Source of the DNA: Pseudoxanthomonas winnipegensis
GTDB taxonomy: Bacteria; Pseudomonadota; Gammaproteobacteria; Xanthomonadales; Xanthomonadaceae
Direction of reading: 5' to 3'
Assembly: GCF_004283755.1 (NCBI RefSeq)
Contig: NZ_SHMH01000003.1
Location: 310,001-374,000 of the forward strand
Length of the DNA stretch: 64,000 bases
This document shows, piece after piece, positions 32,907 through 42,300 of this stretch; position 1 is the stretch's first letter; every line of letters begins with the position of its first letter. The translations under genes were made by a program, and so were the position numbers. The notes under the pieces are model-generated. The model ran no database searches and was not told the origin of the DNA. It worked only from the letters and a program-made list of their open reading frames with translations.

Positions 32907-35114
32907 ATGAAATTCGATACCCCCGCCACCACCAATCCGATCGACCAGGGCAAGGTCGTCGGCCGCGCCCAGGACCGCATCGATGGGCCGCTCAAGACTA
33001 CCGGCACCGCGCCTTATGCCTACGAGCATCATGACGTGGCGCCCGGCCAGGTCTATGGCTATCCGGTGTGCGCCACCATCGCCAAGGGCCGCATCCGCTC
33101 GATCGACACCGATGCGGCCAAGGCCGCACCCGGCGTGCTCGGCATCGTCACCGCGGCCAATGCCGGCAAGCTGGGCAAGGGCAAGATGAATACCGCGCAC
33201 CTGCTCGGCGGCCCGGAGATCCAGCACTACCACCAGGCCGTCGCGCTGGTGGTCGCCGAGACCTTCGAGCAGGCGCGCGCCGCCGCGCATCTGATCAAGG
33301 TCGACTACACCCGCAGCGATGGCGCCTTCGACCTGGCCAAGGCCAAGGGCCAGGCGAAGATGCCGAGCGATTCGCAGGACAACAAGGACACCGCGCACGG
33401 CGACTTCGCCGGCGCCTTCGCCAGCGCGCCGGTCAAGCTGGATGCTACCTACACCACGCCCGACCACAGCCACGCGATGATGGAGCCGCACGCCTCCATC
33501 GCGCAGTGGGAAGGCGATCAGCTGACGCTGTGGACGTCCAACCAGATGATCGCCTGGAGCGTGGGCGACGTGGCGCTGACCCTGGGTATTCCCAAGGAGA
33601 AGGTGCGCCTGGTGTCGCCGTATATCGGCGGCGGCTTCGGCGGGAAGCTGTTCGTGCGCTCCGATGCCGTACTGGCGGCGCTGGGCGCCAAGGCGGTGGG
33701 GCGGCCGGTCAAGGTGACCCTGCCGCGGCCGCTGATCATCAACAACACCACCCATCGCCCGGCCACGCTGCAGCGCATCCGCCTGGGTGCCACGCGCGAG
33801 GGCAAGATCACCGCGTTCGGCCACGAGAGCTGGTCGGGCGATCTGGAAGGCGGCCAGCCGGAGACCGCCGTCTCGCAGAGCCAGCTGCTCTACGCGGGCG
33901 AGAACCGCATGACCGCCATGCGCCTGGCCGTGCTCGACCTGCCCGAAGGCAACGCCATGCGCGCCCCGGGCGAGGCCTCGGGGATGATGGCGCTGGAAGT
34001 GGCCATGGACGAGTTGGCCGAGAAGCTGGCCATGGACCCGGTCGAACTGCGCATCGTCAACGACACCCAGGTCGATCCCAACCATCCCGAGCGCCCGTTC
34101 TCGCAGCGGCACATGGTCCAGTGCCTGCGAATGGGCGCGGACAAGTTCGGCTGGAACCAGCGCAGCGCCAAGCCCGGCACCCGCCGCGAGGGGCGCTGGC
34201 TGATCGGCATGGGCATGGCCACCGCCTTCCGCAACAACCTCAACATGAAGTCCGCCGCGCGCGTGCGCCTGGGCGCTGACGGCGTGGTCACGGTGCAGAC
34301 CGACATGACCGACATCGGCACCGGCACCTACACCATCCTCGCCCAGACCGCCGCGGAGATGATGGGCGTGTCGCTGGAGCGGGTGAAGGTGGAGCTGGGC
34401 GATTCGTCCTTCCCGGTCTCGGCCGGTTCGGGCGGGCAGTGGGGCGCCAATAGCTCTACGGCCGGCGTGTACGCGGCCTGCGTCAAGCTGCGCGAGGCCG
34501 TGGCGGGCAAGTTCGGCATGGACGCGAACGGCGCCCGCTTCGAGGACGGCCTGGTCGTGGCCGGCGGCCAGCGCAAGAAGCTGGCCGACGCGGCGGCCGA
34601 TGGCGAACTGGTGGCCGAGGACAAGATGGAATACGGCGATCTGGCCAAGAAGTACCAGCAGTCCACCTTCGGCGGCCACTTCGTCGAAGTCGCGGTGGAC
34701 AGCGCCACCGCCGAGATCCGCATCCGCCGCATGCTCGCGGTGTGTTCGGCCGGCCGCATCCTCAACCCCAAGTCCGCGCGCAGCCAGGTGATCGGCGCGA
34801 TGACCATGGGCGCCGGTGCGGCGCTGATGGAGGAGCTGGTGGTGGACAAGCGCCTGGGTTTCTTCGTCAACCACGATCTGGCCGGCTACGAGGTGCCGGT
34901 GCACGCCGACATCCCGCACCAGGAAGTGATCTTCCTGGAGGAGACCGACCCGATCGTCTCGCCGATGAAGGCTAAAGGCGTGGGCGAGCTGGGCATCTGC
35001 GGCGTGGCCGCGGCGATCGCCAACGCGGTCTACAACGCCACCGGCGTGCGCGTGCGCGACTACCCGGTGACGCTGGACAAGCTGCTCAAGGAGATGCCAG
35101 CGCTGACAGCCTGA
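32907..35114 (+). CDS. paoC: Aldehyde oxidoreductase, molybdenum subunit PaoC
   Basis: The 735-residue protein is the large molybdopterin-binding subunit: VGRAQDRIDGPLKTTGTAPYAYE at the start, GGGFGGK in the cofactor region, MRAPGEASGMMALEVAMDELAEKL, and the catalytic Glu in KGVGELGICGVAAAIANAVYNATG near the C terminus. It hydroxylates aldehydes to acids with water. ATG 32907 is chosen directly behind the paoB stop. The PaoD-type chaperone that loads the cytosine dinucleotide cofactor in E. coli is not next to it and must be elsewhere. Confidence 0.9.
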   Translation: MKFDTPATTNPIDQGKVVGRAQDRIDGPLKTTGTAPYAYEHHDVAPGQVYGYPVCATIAKGRIRSIDTDAAKAAPGVLGIVTAANAGKLGKGKMNTAHLLGGPEIQHYHQAVALVVAETFEQARAAAHLIKVDYTRSDGAFDLAKAKGQAKMPSDSQDNKDTAHGDFAGAFASAPVKLDATYTTPDHSHAMMEPHASIAQWEGDQLTLWTSNQMIAWSVGDVALTLGIPKEKVRLVSPYIGGGFGGKLFVRSDAVLAALGAKAVGRPVKVTLPRPLIINNTTHRPATLQRIRLGATREGKITAFGHESWSGDLEGGQPETAVSQSQLLYAGENRMTAMRLAVLDLPEGNAMRAPGEASGMMALEVAMDELAEKLAMDPVELRIVNDTQVDPNHPERPFSQRHMVQCLRMGADKFGWNQRSAKPGTRREGRWLIGMGMATAFRNNLNMKSAARVRLGADGVVTVQTDMTDIGTGTYTILAQTAAEMMGVSLERVKVELGDSSFPVSAGSGGQWGANSSTAGVYAACVKLREAVAGKFGMDANGARFEDGLVVAGGQRKKLADAAADGELVAEDKMEYGDLAKKYQQSTFGGHFVEVAVDSATAEIRIRRMLAVCSAGRILNPKSARSQVIGAMTMGAGAALMEELVVDKRLGFFVNHDLAGYEVPVHADIPHQEVIFLEETDPIVSPMKAKGVGELGICGVAAAIANAVYNATGVRVRDYPVTLDKLLKEMPALTA

Positions 35115-35548
35115 ACGTCGTGGCCGGGTCGGGCGTTGTCTCGGATCGAACCCCGCCTCGTTGTTCGGTGGAAGCCACGCTTCCGATCACATCGCGACCT
35201 GCTTGTAGAGCGGAGCTTGCTCCGCTGCATTTCGGCCGGATCGACGGAAAGGCCTAGCGGAGCAAGCTCCGCTCTACAGGGTGGGGTCGCTTTAGGCCAA
35301 AAAAAGCCACCGGGCGGCTCGCGCGGGATTGGGTCGGCATTCCGCGAGGACTTGTCGCACTTGGCAGCGCCGCGAACGATGCTGTCCGGCGCGCTGCCAC
35401 ACCCGTCCGGACCGATGCCCCTCTCAGGCAAAGAACCGCTCACGCGCCGCAATCCCCTGCCCGGGAGAGGATCCAGAAAAACGGTTTGACCGATCCGGGA
35501 AGTGCCATTACTATTTGCGCCCCGATCGGCCCCAAGGGCTCGCATCGA
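35115..35548. other. Gap between paoC and tRNA-Val
   Basis: It holds the repeat at 35204-35279 and, just before the tRNA, a likely promoter region (35510-35548, with ACTATTTGCGCCCCGATCGG). No gene is supported. Confidence 0.4.
35204..35279. repeat. Palindromic intergenic repeat, family 1, copy 1
   Basis: TGTAGAGCGGAGCTTGCTCCGCT and its inverse, AGCGGAGCAAGCTCCGCTCTACA, flank a 30-base centre; each arm is itself a hairpin. Copies 2 (44968-45063) and 3 (50418-50494) share the arms. This is a REP-type element of the kind dispersed in Xanthomonadaceae genomes. It lies after paoC and may also end transcription. Confidence 0.85.
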
Positions 35549-35623
35549 GGGCGGTTAGCTCAGCGGTAGAGCATTGCCTTCACACGGCAAGGGTCGCAGG
35601 TTCGATCCCTGCACCGCCCACCA
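35549..35623 (+). tRNA. tRNA-Val (anticodon CAC)
   Basis: GGGCGGT pairs with ACCGCCC in the acceptor stem, followed by discriminator A and an encoded CCA. TAGCTCAGCGGTAGAGC forms the D arm, TTGCC-TTCACAC-GGCAA the anticodon arm with CAC (valine GUG), and GCAGGTTCGATCCCTGC the T arm. A terminator follows at once, so it is transcribed as a single-gene unit. Confidence 0.97.
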
Positions 35624-35630
35624 AGTCTCA

Positions 35631-35661
35631 CGAAAAAGCCGGCTTCGCGCCGGCTTTTTCG
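35631..35661 (+). terminator. Intrinsic terminator after tRNA-Val
   Basis: CGAAAAAGCCGGC and GCCGGCTTTTTCG form a long perfect stem around TTCGC; A and T runs suit termination from both sides, so it can also stop the converging LysR gene. Confidence 0.9.
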
Positions 35662-35714
35662 TGTCCATTGCGCGAAGCCGGCGCAACACCTGCGCCGGCC
35701 CGCCACCTGTCGCC

Positions 35715-36725
35715 TCAGCTCAGCACTTCCTCCAGGATGCGCTTGCCGTCGTGGCGCGCATCGTGCTCGGCGTCCTGTTCCTGCTCGGCCTGCGCCTTCA
35801 TCAGCGGGCAGTGCGCGCTCATGTAGTCGATCTCCAGGTTGAGGCGTTCGAGCAGGAAGTCGACGAAGGCGCGCACCTTGGGCGACTGCACATGGCCGCG
35901 CGGGAAGACCGCGTTGAGCTCGTACTCGCCACCCGTCCAGCCGGCCAGCACGCGCTGGACCAGACCATGCTCGACGAAGGGCTTGACCATCACGTCGGCC
36001 GAAAGCAGCAGACCCTCGCCGCACAGCAGCGCGCCCTTGAGCGCCGACGGATCGTTGGCCACCAGGATCGGATTGATCGCGAACTCCCGCGCGCCGTTGC
36101 CATCGTTCAGCGACCAGCTGTAGCTGTGCCCCTGGCGGTGCTTGGTCATGGCGAAGGTGCGGTGGTACTGCAGATCGTCCGGGTGCAGCGGCTCGCCATG
36201 CCGGGCGATGTAGCTGTTGGCGGCGAACACCTGCGTGTACAGCACGCCCAGCTTGCGTGCGATCAGGTTGGAGTCGGGCAGGTTGCCCAGGCGCAAGGCC
36301 ACATCGACCTCGCCACCGATCAGGTCCATCGGCTCGTTGCTCAGCAGCATCTCCACCCGCACCTCCGGATGGCGCGCATGGAACTCGCCGAGCAGCGGGG
36401 CGATCTTGTCGATGCCGATGGAGTAGGGCGCGGTGACGCGCAGCCAGCCGCGCGGGCCGGCGTGCAGCTGGCCGACGGCGCTCTCGGCCTCGGCCAGTTC
36501 GCGCGCGATGCGCTGGCAGTGTTCGTAGTAGACGTTGCCGGCTTCGGTCAGGCCTAGCTTGCGCGTGGTGCGGTGCAGGAGCTGCGCGCCCAGGCGCGTT
36601 TCCAGCTCCTGCACCTTGCGGCTGACCGTGGTCTTGGGCAGCCGCAGTGCGCTGGCGGCGCCGACGAAGCTGCCCTTCTCGACCACCTTGACGAAGATCA
36701 GGGTGTCGTTGAGATCGTGGGACAT
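35715..36725 (-). CDS. LysR-family transcriptional regulator (divergent from efflux operon)
   Basis: The 336-residue protein has an N-terminal winged helix-turn-helix (DTLIFVKVVEKGSFVGAASALRLPKTTVSRKVQELETRLGAQLLHRTTRKLGLTEAG) and a PBP2-type effector domain of the CrgA/AaeR group (ITAPYSIG-like start, NEPMDLIGGEVDVALRLGNLPDS). The C terminus is about 30 residues longer than usual and ends in an acidic, Gln- and His-rich stretch. AAGGAGGACTCCA is an excellent ribosome binding site for ATG 36725. It is divergent from the SDR-efflux operon and probably controls it, as MexT controls mexEF-oprN, though its subgroup differs. Confidence 0.9.
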   Translation of the reverse strand: MSHDLNDTLIFVKVVEKGSFVGAASALRLPKTTVSRKVQELETRLGAQLLHRTTRKLGLTEAGNVYYEHCQRIARELAEAESAVGQLHAGPRGWLRVTAPYSIGIDKIAPLLGEFHARHPEVRVEMLLSNEPMDLIGGEVDVALRLGNLPDSNLIARKLGVLYTQVFAANSYIARHGEPLHPDDLQYHRTFAMTKHRQGHSYSWSLNDGNGAREFAINPILVANDPSALKGALLCGEGLLLSADVMVKPFVEHGLVQRVLAGWTGGEYELNAVFPRGHVQSPKVRAFVDFLLERLNLEIDYMSAHCPLMKAQAEQEQDAEHDARHDGKRILEEVLS

Positions 36726-37067
36726 TGGAGTCCTCCTTGGCGGGGGAAGAGGGATTGGACCGGGAGCGGGATGATTATTCCCCTAAATCTGGACTAATCA
36801 AGTCCTGCATGCAGGCCTAAGGTGGCGACCTGTCCTGATCACCTGGCCCACCGCCATGTCCCTGCTGACCCGCCTGCGCCGCTTCCTGGCCCCAGAGAAC
36901 CGCCGGAAAATGGAGATTTCACCGGTCTCTACCTTGCTGCGCGCCCGCCAGGACGCGGGTTTCCGCGACTTTGCCCCGAGCCGCCGCAATCAGCTGGGTG
37001 CGGCCCGGGTCACCGGTCGGCTGGGTCGCGATTTCGGGATTATCCCGATGGCGGGAGGAAAACTCCC
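36726..37067. promoter_or_regulatory. Divergent promoter region of LysR gene and efflux operon
   Basis: The 342-base spacer contains an AT-rich patch (GATGATTATTCCCCTAAATC, 36770-36789) and a perfect 12-base palindrome CCTGCATGCAGG (36804-36815), both suitable as LysR binding sites. A 71-codon frame (36856-37071, MSLLTRLRRFLAPENRRKMEI...) ends in an ATGA overlap with the next gene and may be a leader peptide, but its support is weak. Confidence 0.5.
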
Positions 37068-37871
37068 ATGAGTGGGATGATCAAGCCCGTCACCCCGTTG
37101 GCCGCCTCGCTGGTGCTCGGCGCCGATGGCGCGGCCGGTGCCGGCGTGGTCGCCGCGCTGATCGAGGCCGGCAGCCCGGTCGTGGCGGTGGGCGCGCCGG
37201 GCGAGATGATGGACGCGCTGGCCCAGGCCCATGGCGAAGAGCCCGGCCTGCACCTGCTGCGCCAGCCGCTGCCGCTCGACGAGGCGGCCGCCGCCGCGCT
37301 GGCGGAGCAGGTGCGGGCGCATGGCGTGCGCCTGCATGCCGTGTTCGCGCATCTGTTCGCCCCCTCGACCAGCGGGCGCCTGCTGGACCAGCCCGCCGCC
37401 CGCCTGGAGCAGCGCCTGTCGCACGATGTGGTCGCGCACCTGGCGCTGGCGCGCCATCTGCTGCCGCTGCTGCAGGACCAGGACGGCACCCGCCACTACG
37501 TGATCCTGGGCGGGCCGGCCACCGAATGCGGCTGGGCCGGGCACGGCCACGCCTCGATCGGCTCGGCCGCCCTGCACATGCTGGCCAAGGTGCTGCACGA
37601 GGAAGCCGTCCCGCTGGGCGTGCGCGTGCAGCTGCTGGCCGTGGCCCACCCGCTGTCCACGCCGAAGAACCGCGCCCATGCCTGCGCCGGCTGGCCCGAT
37701 GCGCTGAGCGTGGGCCGCAGGGCGGTCGAACTGCTGCGCCCGGCCGCTTCCGGCCGCGTGCGCGCCGTCGTGCCCTTCGATGCGGCGTGGGTGCCGCCGC
37801 CGGTACGCACCCTGTTCGACGCGCTGCCCAGCGCGCCCACCGTCTCTTCGCTTGACCTCAACCGTGGTTGA
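37068..37871 (+). CDS. Degenerate SDR-family protein, first gene of efflux operon
   Basis: The 267-residue product has a Rossmann-like start (SLVLGADGAAGAGVVAALIEAG) and an overall short-chain dehydrogenase layout, but the usual Tyr-x3-Lys site is replaced: the corresponding stretch reads GHASIGSAALHMLAKVLHEE without the Tyr/Lys pair. It is therefore probably not an active dehydrogenase of the classical type and may bind a ligand or nucleotide. GGGAGGAAAACTCCC before ATG 37068 supports the start. It precedes the adaptor gene by 49 bases and is likely co-transcribed with it. Confidence 0.7.
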   Translation: MSGMIKPVTPLAASLVLGADGAAGAGVVAALIEAGSPVVAVGAPGEMMDALAQAHGEEPGLHLLRQPLPLDEAAAAALAEQVRAHGVRLHAVFAHLFAPSTSGRLLDQPAARLEQRLSHDVVAHLALARHLLPLLQDQDGTRHYVILGGPATECGWAGHGHASIGSAALHMLAKVLHEEAVPLGVRVQLLAVAHPLSTPKNRAHACAGWPDALSVGRRAVELLRPAASGRVRAVVPFDAAWVPPPVRTLFDALPSAPTVSSLDLNRG

Positions 37872-37920
37872 GGTCGCAACCTCGCCGCGCCTTTCGTTTT
37901 CCCCACAAAGAGTCTTCGTC

Positions 37921-39132
37921 ATGAATCCTTCCCGCACCGACTCCTTCTTCCGTGCCCGTCGCTTGTCCTCCTTCGCGCTGCTGGCCTTGTCGGTGGCGGT
38001 GATCGCCGGCTGCAACAGCAACGCCGCCGAGACCGCCGCCCCGCCGCCGCCCGCGGTGAGCGCCGCCCCGGTGCTGATCAAGCCCATCCGCCAGTGGGAC
38101 GAATTCAGCGGCCGCATCGAAGCGGTGCAGACCGTGCAGCTGCGTCCGCGCGTGTCCGGCTACATCGAGTCGGTCAACTACCGCGAGGGCGATGAGGTCA
38201 AGGCAGGCACGGTGCTGTTCACCATCGACGCGCGCAGCTACCGCGCCGCGCTGGCCCAGGCCCAGGCCCAGCTGGCCCGCGCGCGCAGCGCCGCCAGCCA
38301 GGCCACCGGCGAGGCCGATCGTGCCCGCAAGCTGGCCGATCAGCAGGCCATGTCCACCGAGCTGTACGAACAGCGCCGCGCCACGTCCAACGAGGCCGCC
38401 GCCGAGGTGCAGGCCGCGCAGGCCGCGGTGGACGCCGCGCGCCTGGACCTGGAATGGACCAAGGTGCGCGCGCCCATCGACGGCCGCGCCGGCCGTGCGC
38501 TGGTCACCGCCGGCAACCTGGTCGGCGCCGGCGATGCGGCCAGCGTGCTGACCACGGTGGTGTCCGACCAGGTGCAGGTGCACTTCGACGCGGACGAGAC
38601 CACCTTCCTGCGCTACGCCGAACTGGCGCGCAAGGGCCAGCGGCCCAGCGGCCGCGAGGGCGGCCTGCCGGTGCAGGTGGCGCTGGTCGGCGAGGACGGC
38701 TATCCGCACGCGGGGCAGGTGGACTTCGTCGACAACCAGCTCTCGCCCGGCACCGGCACCATCCGCGTGCGTGCGCTGATGGACAACGCCGACCGCAGCC
38801 TGGTGCCCGGCCTGTATGCGCGCGTGCGCCTGCCGGGCAGCGGCGAGTTCAAGGCGATGCTGGTCGACGATGCGGCCATCCTCACCGACCAGGACCGCAA
38901 GTACGTCTACGTGGTCGATGCGCAGGGCAAGGCGCAGCGCCGCGACGTGCAGCTCGGCCGCCTGGCCGACGGGCTGCGCATCGTCAACGGCGGTCTGCAG
39001 GCCGGCGACAAGGTCGTGGTCGAGGGCGTGCAGAAGATCTTCATGCCCGGCATGCCGGTGCAGGCCAAGACGGTGGCGATGCAGCCGCCGGCGGCCAAGC
39101 CGGCAGAGCAGCGCACCACCGCGATGAACTAG
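37921..39132 (+). CDS. RND efflux adaptor (membrane fusion protein), MexE-like
   Basis: The 403-residue precursor has a lipobox with Cys31 (LSVAVIAGCNSN). It shows the adaptor domains in order: SGRIEAVQTVQLRPRVSGYIESVNYREGDEVKAG (lipoyl half), a coiled-coil hairpin (about 110-170), EWTKVRAPIDGRAGRALVTAGNLVGAG (second lipoyl half), then beta-barrel and membrane-proximal domains. It links the inner-membrane pump to the outer-membrane channel. The substrate cannot be told from sequence; the MexE resemblance suggests fluoroquinolone- or chloramphenicol-like compounds. Confidence 0.9.
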   Translation: MNPSRTDSFFRARRLSSFALLALSVAVIAGCNSNAAETAAPPPPAVSAAPVLIKPIRQWDEFSGRIEAVQTVQLRPRVSGYIESVNYREGDEVKAGTVLFTIDARSYRAALAQAQAQLARARSAASQATGEADRARKLADQQAMSTELYEQRRATSNEAAAEVQAAQAAVDAARLDLEWTKVRAPIDGRAGRALVTAGNLVGAGDAASVLTTVVSDQVQVHFDADETTFLRYAELARKGQRPSGREGGLPVQVALVGEDGYPHAGQVDFVDNQLSPGTGTIRVRALMDNADRSLVPGLYARVRLPGSGEFKAMLVDDAAILTDQDRKYVYVVDAQGKAQRRDVQLGRLADGLRIVNGGLQAGDKVVVEGVQKIFMPGMPVQAKTVAMQPPAAKPAEQRTTAMN

Positions 39133-39148
39133 CGCGGCCGGGTGGGGT

Positions 39149-39213
39149 GGGAGCCGCCATGGCGGCGATGGGGCTTTACAGGGAAGGCCCATCGCCGCCA
39201 GGACGACTCCCAC
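39149..39213. repeat. Palindromic repeat family 2, copy 1
   Basis: GGGAGCCGCCATGGCGGCGATGGGG...CCATCGCCGCCAGGACGACTCCCA is the same element as at 44903-44964 and 50497-50561, with a degenerate right arm. It lies between the adaptor and pump genes, so it is carried in the operon mRNA and may stabilise the upstream part. Confidence 0.8.
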
Positions 39214-39306
39214 CTCCACCCCACAGGCAGGAATGCAACACGCAATGAAGCCTCGCTCCGGGAAAGGAGCGAGGGCGGCGTCGCTCACTTTCAGGAACAC
39301 CACCCC

Positions 39307-42300
39307 ATGAACATTTCCAGATTCTTCATCGACCGGCCGATCTTCGCCGCCGTGTTGTCCATCGTGATCTTCGCCGCAGGCCTGATCGCGCTGCCGCTGC
39401 TGCCCACCGGCGAATACCCCGAAGTGGTACCTCCGTCGGTGGTGGTGCGCACGGTGTACCCGGGCGCCAATCCCAAGGTCATCGCCGAGACCGTGGCCAC
39501 GCCGCTGGAGGAGCAGATCAACGGCGTCGAGAACATGATGTATCTCAAGTCGGTGGCCGGCTCGGACGGCGTGCTGCAGATGACGGTCACCTTCCGCCCC
39601 GGCACCGACGCCGACGATGCGGCGGTCAAGGTGCAGAACCGCGTGGCCCAGGCCAATGCGCGTCTGCCCGAAGACGTGCGCCGCCAGGGCGTGACGGTGC
39701 AGAAGCAGTCGCCGACCTTCCTGATGGTGGTGCACCTGACCTCGCCCAAGGGCAAGTACGACAGCCTGTACCTGCGCAACTACGCGCGCCTGCACGTCAA
39801 GGACGCGCTGGCGCGCATTCAGGGCGTGGGCGATGCGCAGGTGTTCGGCGGCGGCGATTACGCGATGCGCGCCTGGCTCGATCCCGAGCGCATCGCCGCG
39901 CTGGGCCTGAACGCCAGAGACGTGGTCGGTGCCATGCGCGAGCAGAACGTGCAGGTCTCCGCCGGCCAGCTCGGCGCCGAGCCCATGCCGGGCAGCAAGT
40001 TCCTGACCCTGATCAACGCCCAGGGCCGCCTGCGCACCGAGCAGGAGTTCGGCGACATCGTGCTCAAGACCGGCAGCGACGGCCAGGTGGTGCGCCTGCG
40101 CGACGTGGCGCGGCTGGAGCTGGGCGCCGGCGACTACACGCTGCGCTCGCAGCTGGACGGCAAGAACGCGGTCGGCATCGGCATCTTCCAGGCGCCCGGC
40201 GCCAATGCGCTGCAGATTCGCGATGAGGTCATCGCGACCATGGACGAGCTGACCAAGCAGTTCCCCGAGGACGTCAAGTACGAGGCGGTCTACGACACCA
40301 CGATCTTCGTGCGCGATTCGATCAGCGCGGTGGTGCACACCCTGCTGGAGGCCGTGCTGCTGGTGGTGCTGGTGGTGATCCTGTTCCTGCAGACCTGGCG
40401 CGCCTCGATCATCCCGCTGATCGCCGTGCCGGTGTCGGTGGTGGGCACCTTCGCCGCGCTGTACCTGCTGGGCTTCTCGATCAACACCCTGACCCTGTTC
40501 GGCCTGGTGCTGGCGATCGGCATCGTGGTGGACGATGCGATCGTGGTGGTGGAGAACGTCGAGCGCAACATCGAGGAAGGCCTGACCCCGCTGGCCGCCG
40601 CGCACCAGGCCATGAAGGAGGTCTCCGGGCCGATCATCGCCATCGCGCTGGTGCTGTGCGCGGTGTTCGTGCCGATGGCCTTCCTGTCCGGCGTGACCGG
40701 CCAGTTCTACAAGCAGTTCGCGGTGACCATCGCCATCTCCACGGTGATCTCGGCGATCAACTCGCTGACCCTGTCGCCGGCGCTGGCCGCGCGCCTGCTC
40801 AAGGGCCACGACGCGCCCAAGGACGCGCTGTCGCGCGGCATGGAGCGGGTGTTCGGCCGCTGGGTGTTCCGCCCGTTCAACCACTTCTTCAACCGCAGCT
40901 CGTCGCGCTACCAGGGCACGGTCTCGCGCATCCTGGGCCGCCGCGGCATCGTGTTCGGGATCTACATCGTCCTGCTGCTGGCCACCGGCGTGATGTTCAA
41001 GGCGGTGCCGGCCGGCTTCATCCCGACCCAGGACAAGATGTACCTGATCGCCGGCGTGAAGCTGCCCGAAGGCGCCTCGATCGAGCGCACCGACGCGCTG
41101 CTGCGCAAGGTTTCCGACATCGCCATGCACACCGAGGGCGTGTCGCACTCGATCTCCTTCCCCGGCCTCAACGCGCTGCAGTTCACCAACACGCCCAATA
41201 CCGGCGTGGTGTTCCTGACGCTCAAGCCGTTTGCCGAGCGCCATCGCAGCGCGCTGGAGATCAATGCCGAGATCAACCGCAAGATCTCCTCGCTGGGCGA
41301 GGGCCTGACCTTCTCGATGATGCCGCCGCCGATCCTGGGTCTGGGCAACGGCAACGGCTACCAGATGTTCATCGAGGATCGCGGCAACCTGGGCTACGGC
41401 GCGCTGCAGAACGCGGTCAGCCAGTTCCAGGGCGCGGTGTCGCAGGTGCCGGGCATGAGCTTCCCGATCGGCACCTACCAGGCCAATGTGCCGCAGCTGG
41501 ATGCGCAGGTGGACCGCACCAAGGCCAAGGCCCAGGGCGTGGCGCTGACCGACCTGTTCGACACCTTGCAGACCTATCTGGGTTCGGCCTACGTCAACGA
41601 CTTCAATCAGTTCGGCCGCACCTGGCAGGTGATCGCCCAGGCCGATGCGCCGTACCGCGAGACGGTCGAGGACATCGCCCGCCTCAAGGTGCGCAACGCC
41701 GCTGGGCAGATGGTGCCGGTGGGCTCGATGGTGGACATCAAGCAGACCTACGGCCCCGACCCGGTGCTGCGCTACAACGGCTATCCGGCCGCCGATCTGG
41801 CCGGCGAGGCCGATGCGCGCGTGCTGTCCTCGGCCGAGGCGATGCAGAAGCTGACCGACCTGGCCGCCCAGGTGCTGCCCAACGGCATGCATATCGAATG
41901 GACCGACCTGAGCTACCAGCAGGCCAGCCAGGGCAAGGCGGCGATGGTGGTGTTCCCGCTGGCGGTGATGCTGGCCTTCCTGGTGCTGGCCGCGCTGTAC
42001 GAAAGCTGGACCCTGCCGCTGGCGGTGATCCTGATCGTGCCGATGACGCTGCTGTCCGCGCTGTTCGGCGTGTGGCTCAGCGGCGGCGACAACAACGTGT
42101 TCGTGCAGGTCGGCCTGGTGGTGCTGATGGGCCTGGCGTGCAAGAACGCGATCCTGATCGTCGAATTCGCCCGCGAGCTGGAGCTGGGCGGCAAGGGCAT
42201 CGTCGAATCCGCCCTGGAAGCCTGCCGCCTGCGTCTGCGCCCGATCGTGATGACCTCCATCGCCTTCATCGCCGGCACGGTGCCGCTGGTGTTCTCGCAC

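Noticed and set aside
35549-35623. tRNA-Val as attachment site of the prophage
   Set aside because: Six kilobases of ordinary host genes, including paoABC, lie between the last phage gene and the tRNA, and no integrase or repeated tRNA end is visible.
36856-37071. 71-codon frame before the degenerate SDR gene
   Set aside because: It ends in an ATGA overlap, which is suggestive, but it has no clear ribosome binding site and no similarity; mentioned only as a possible leader peptide.
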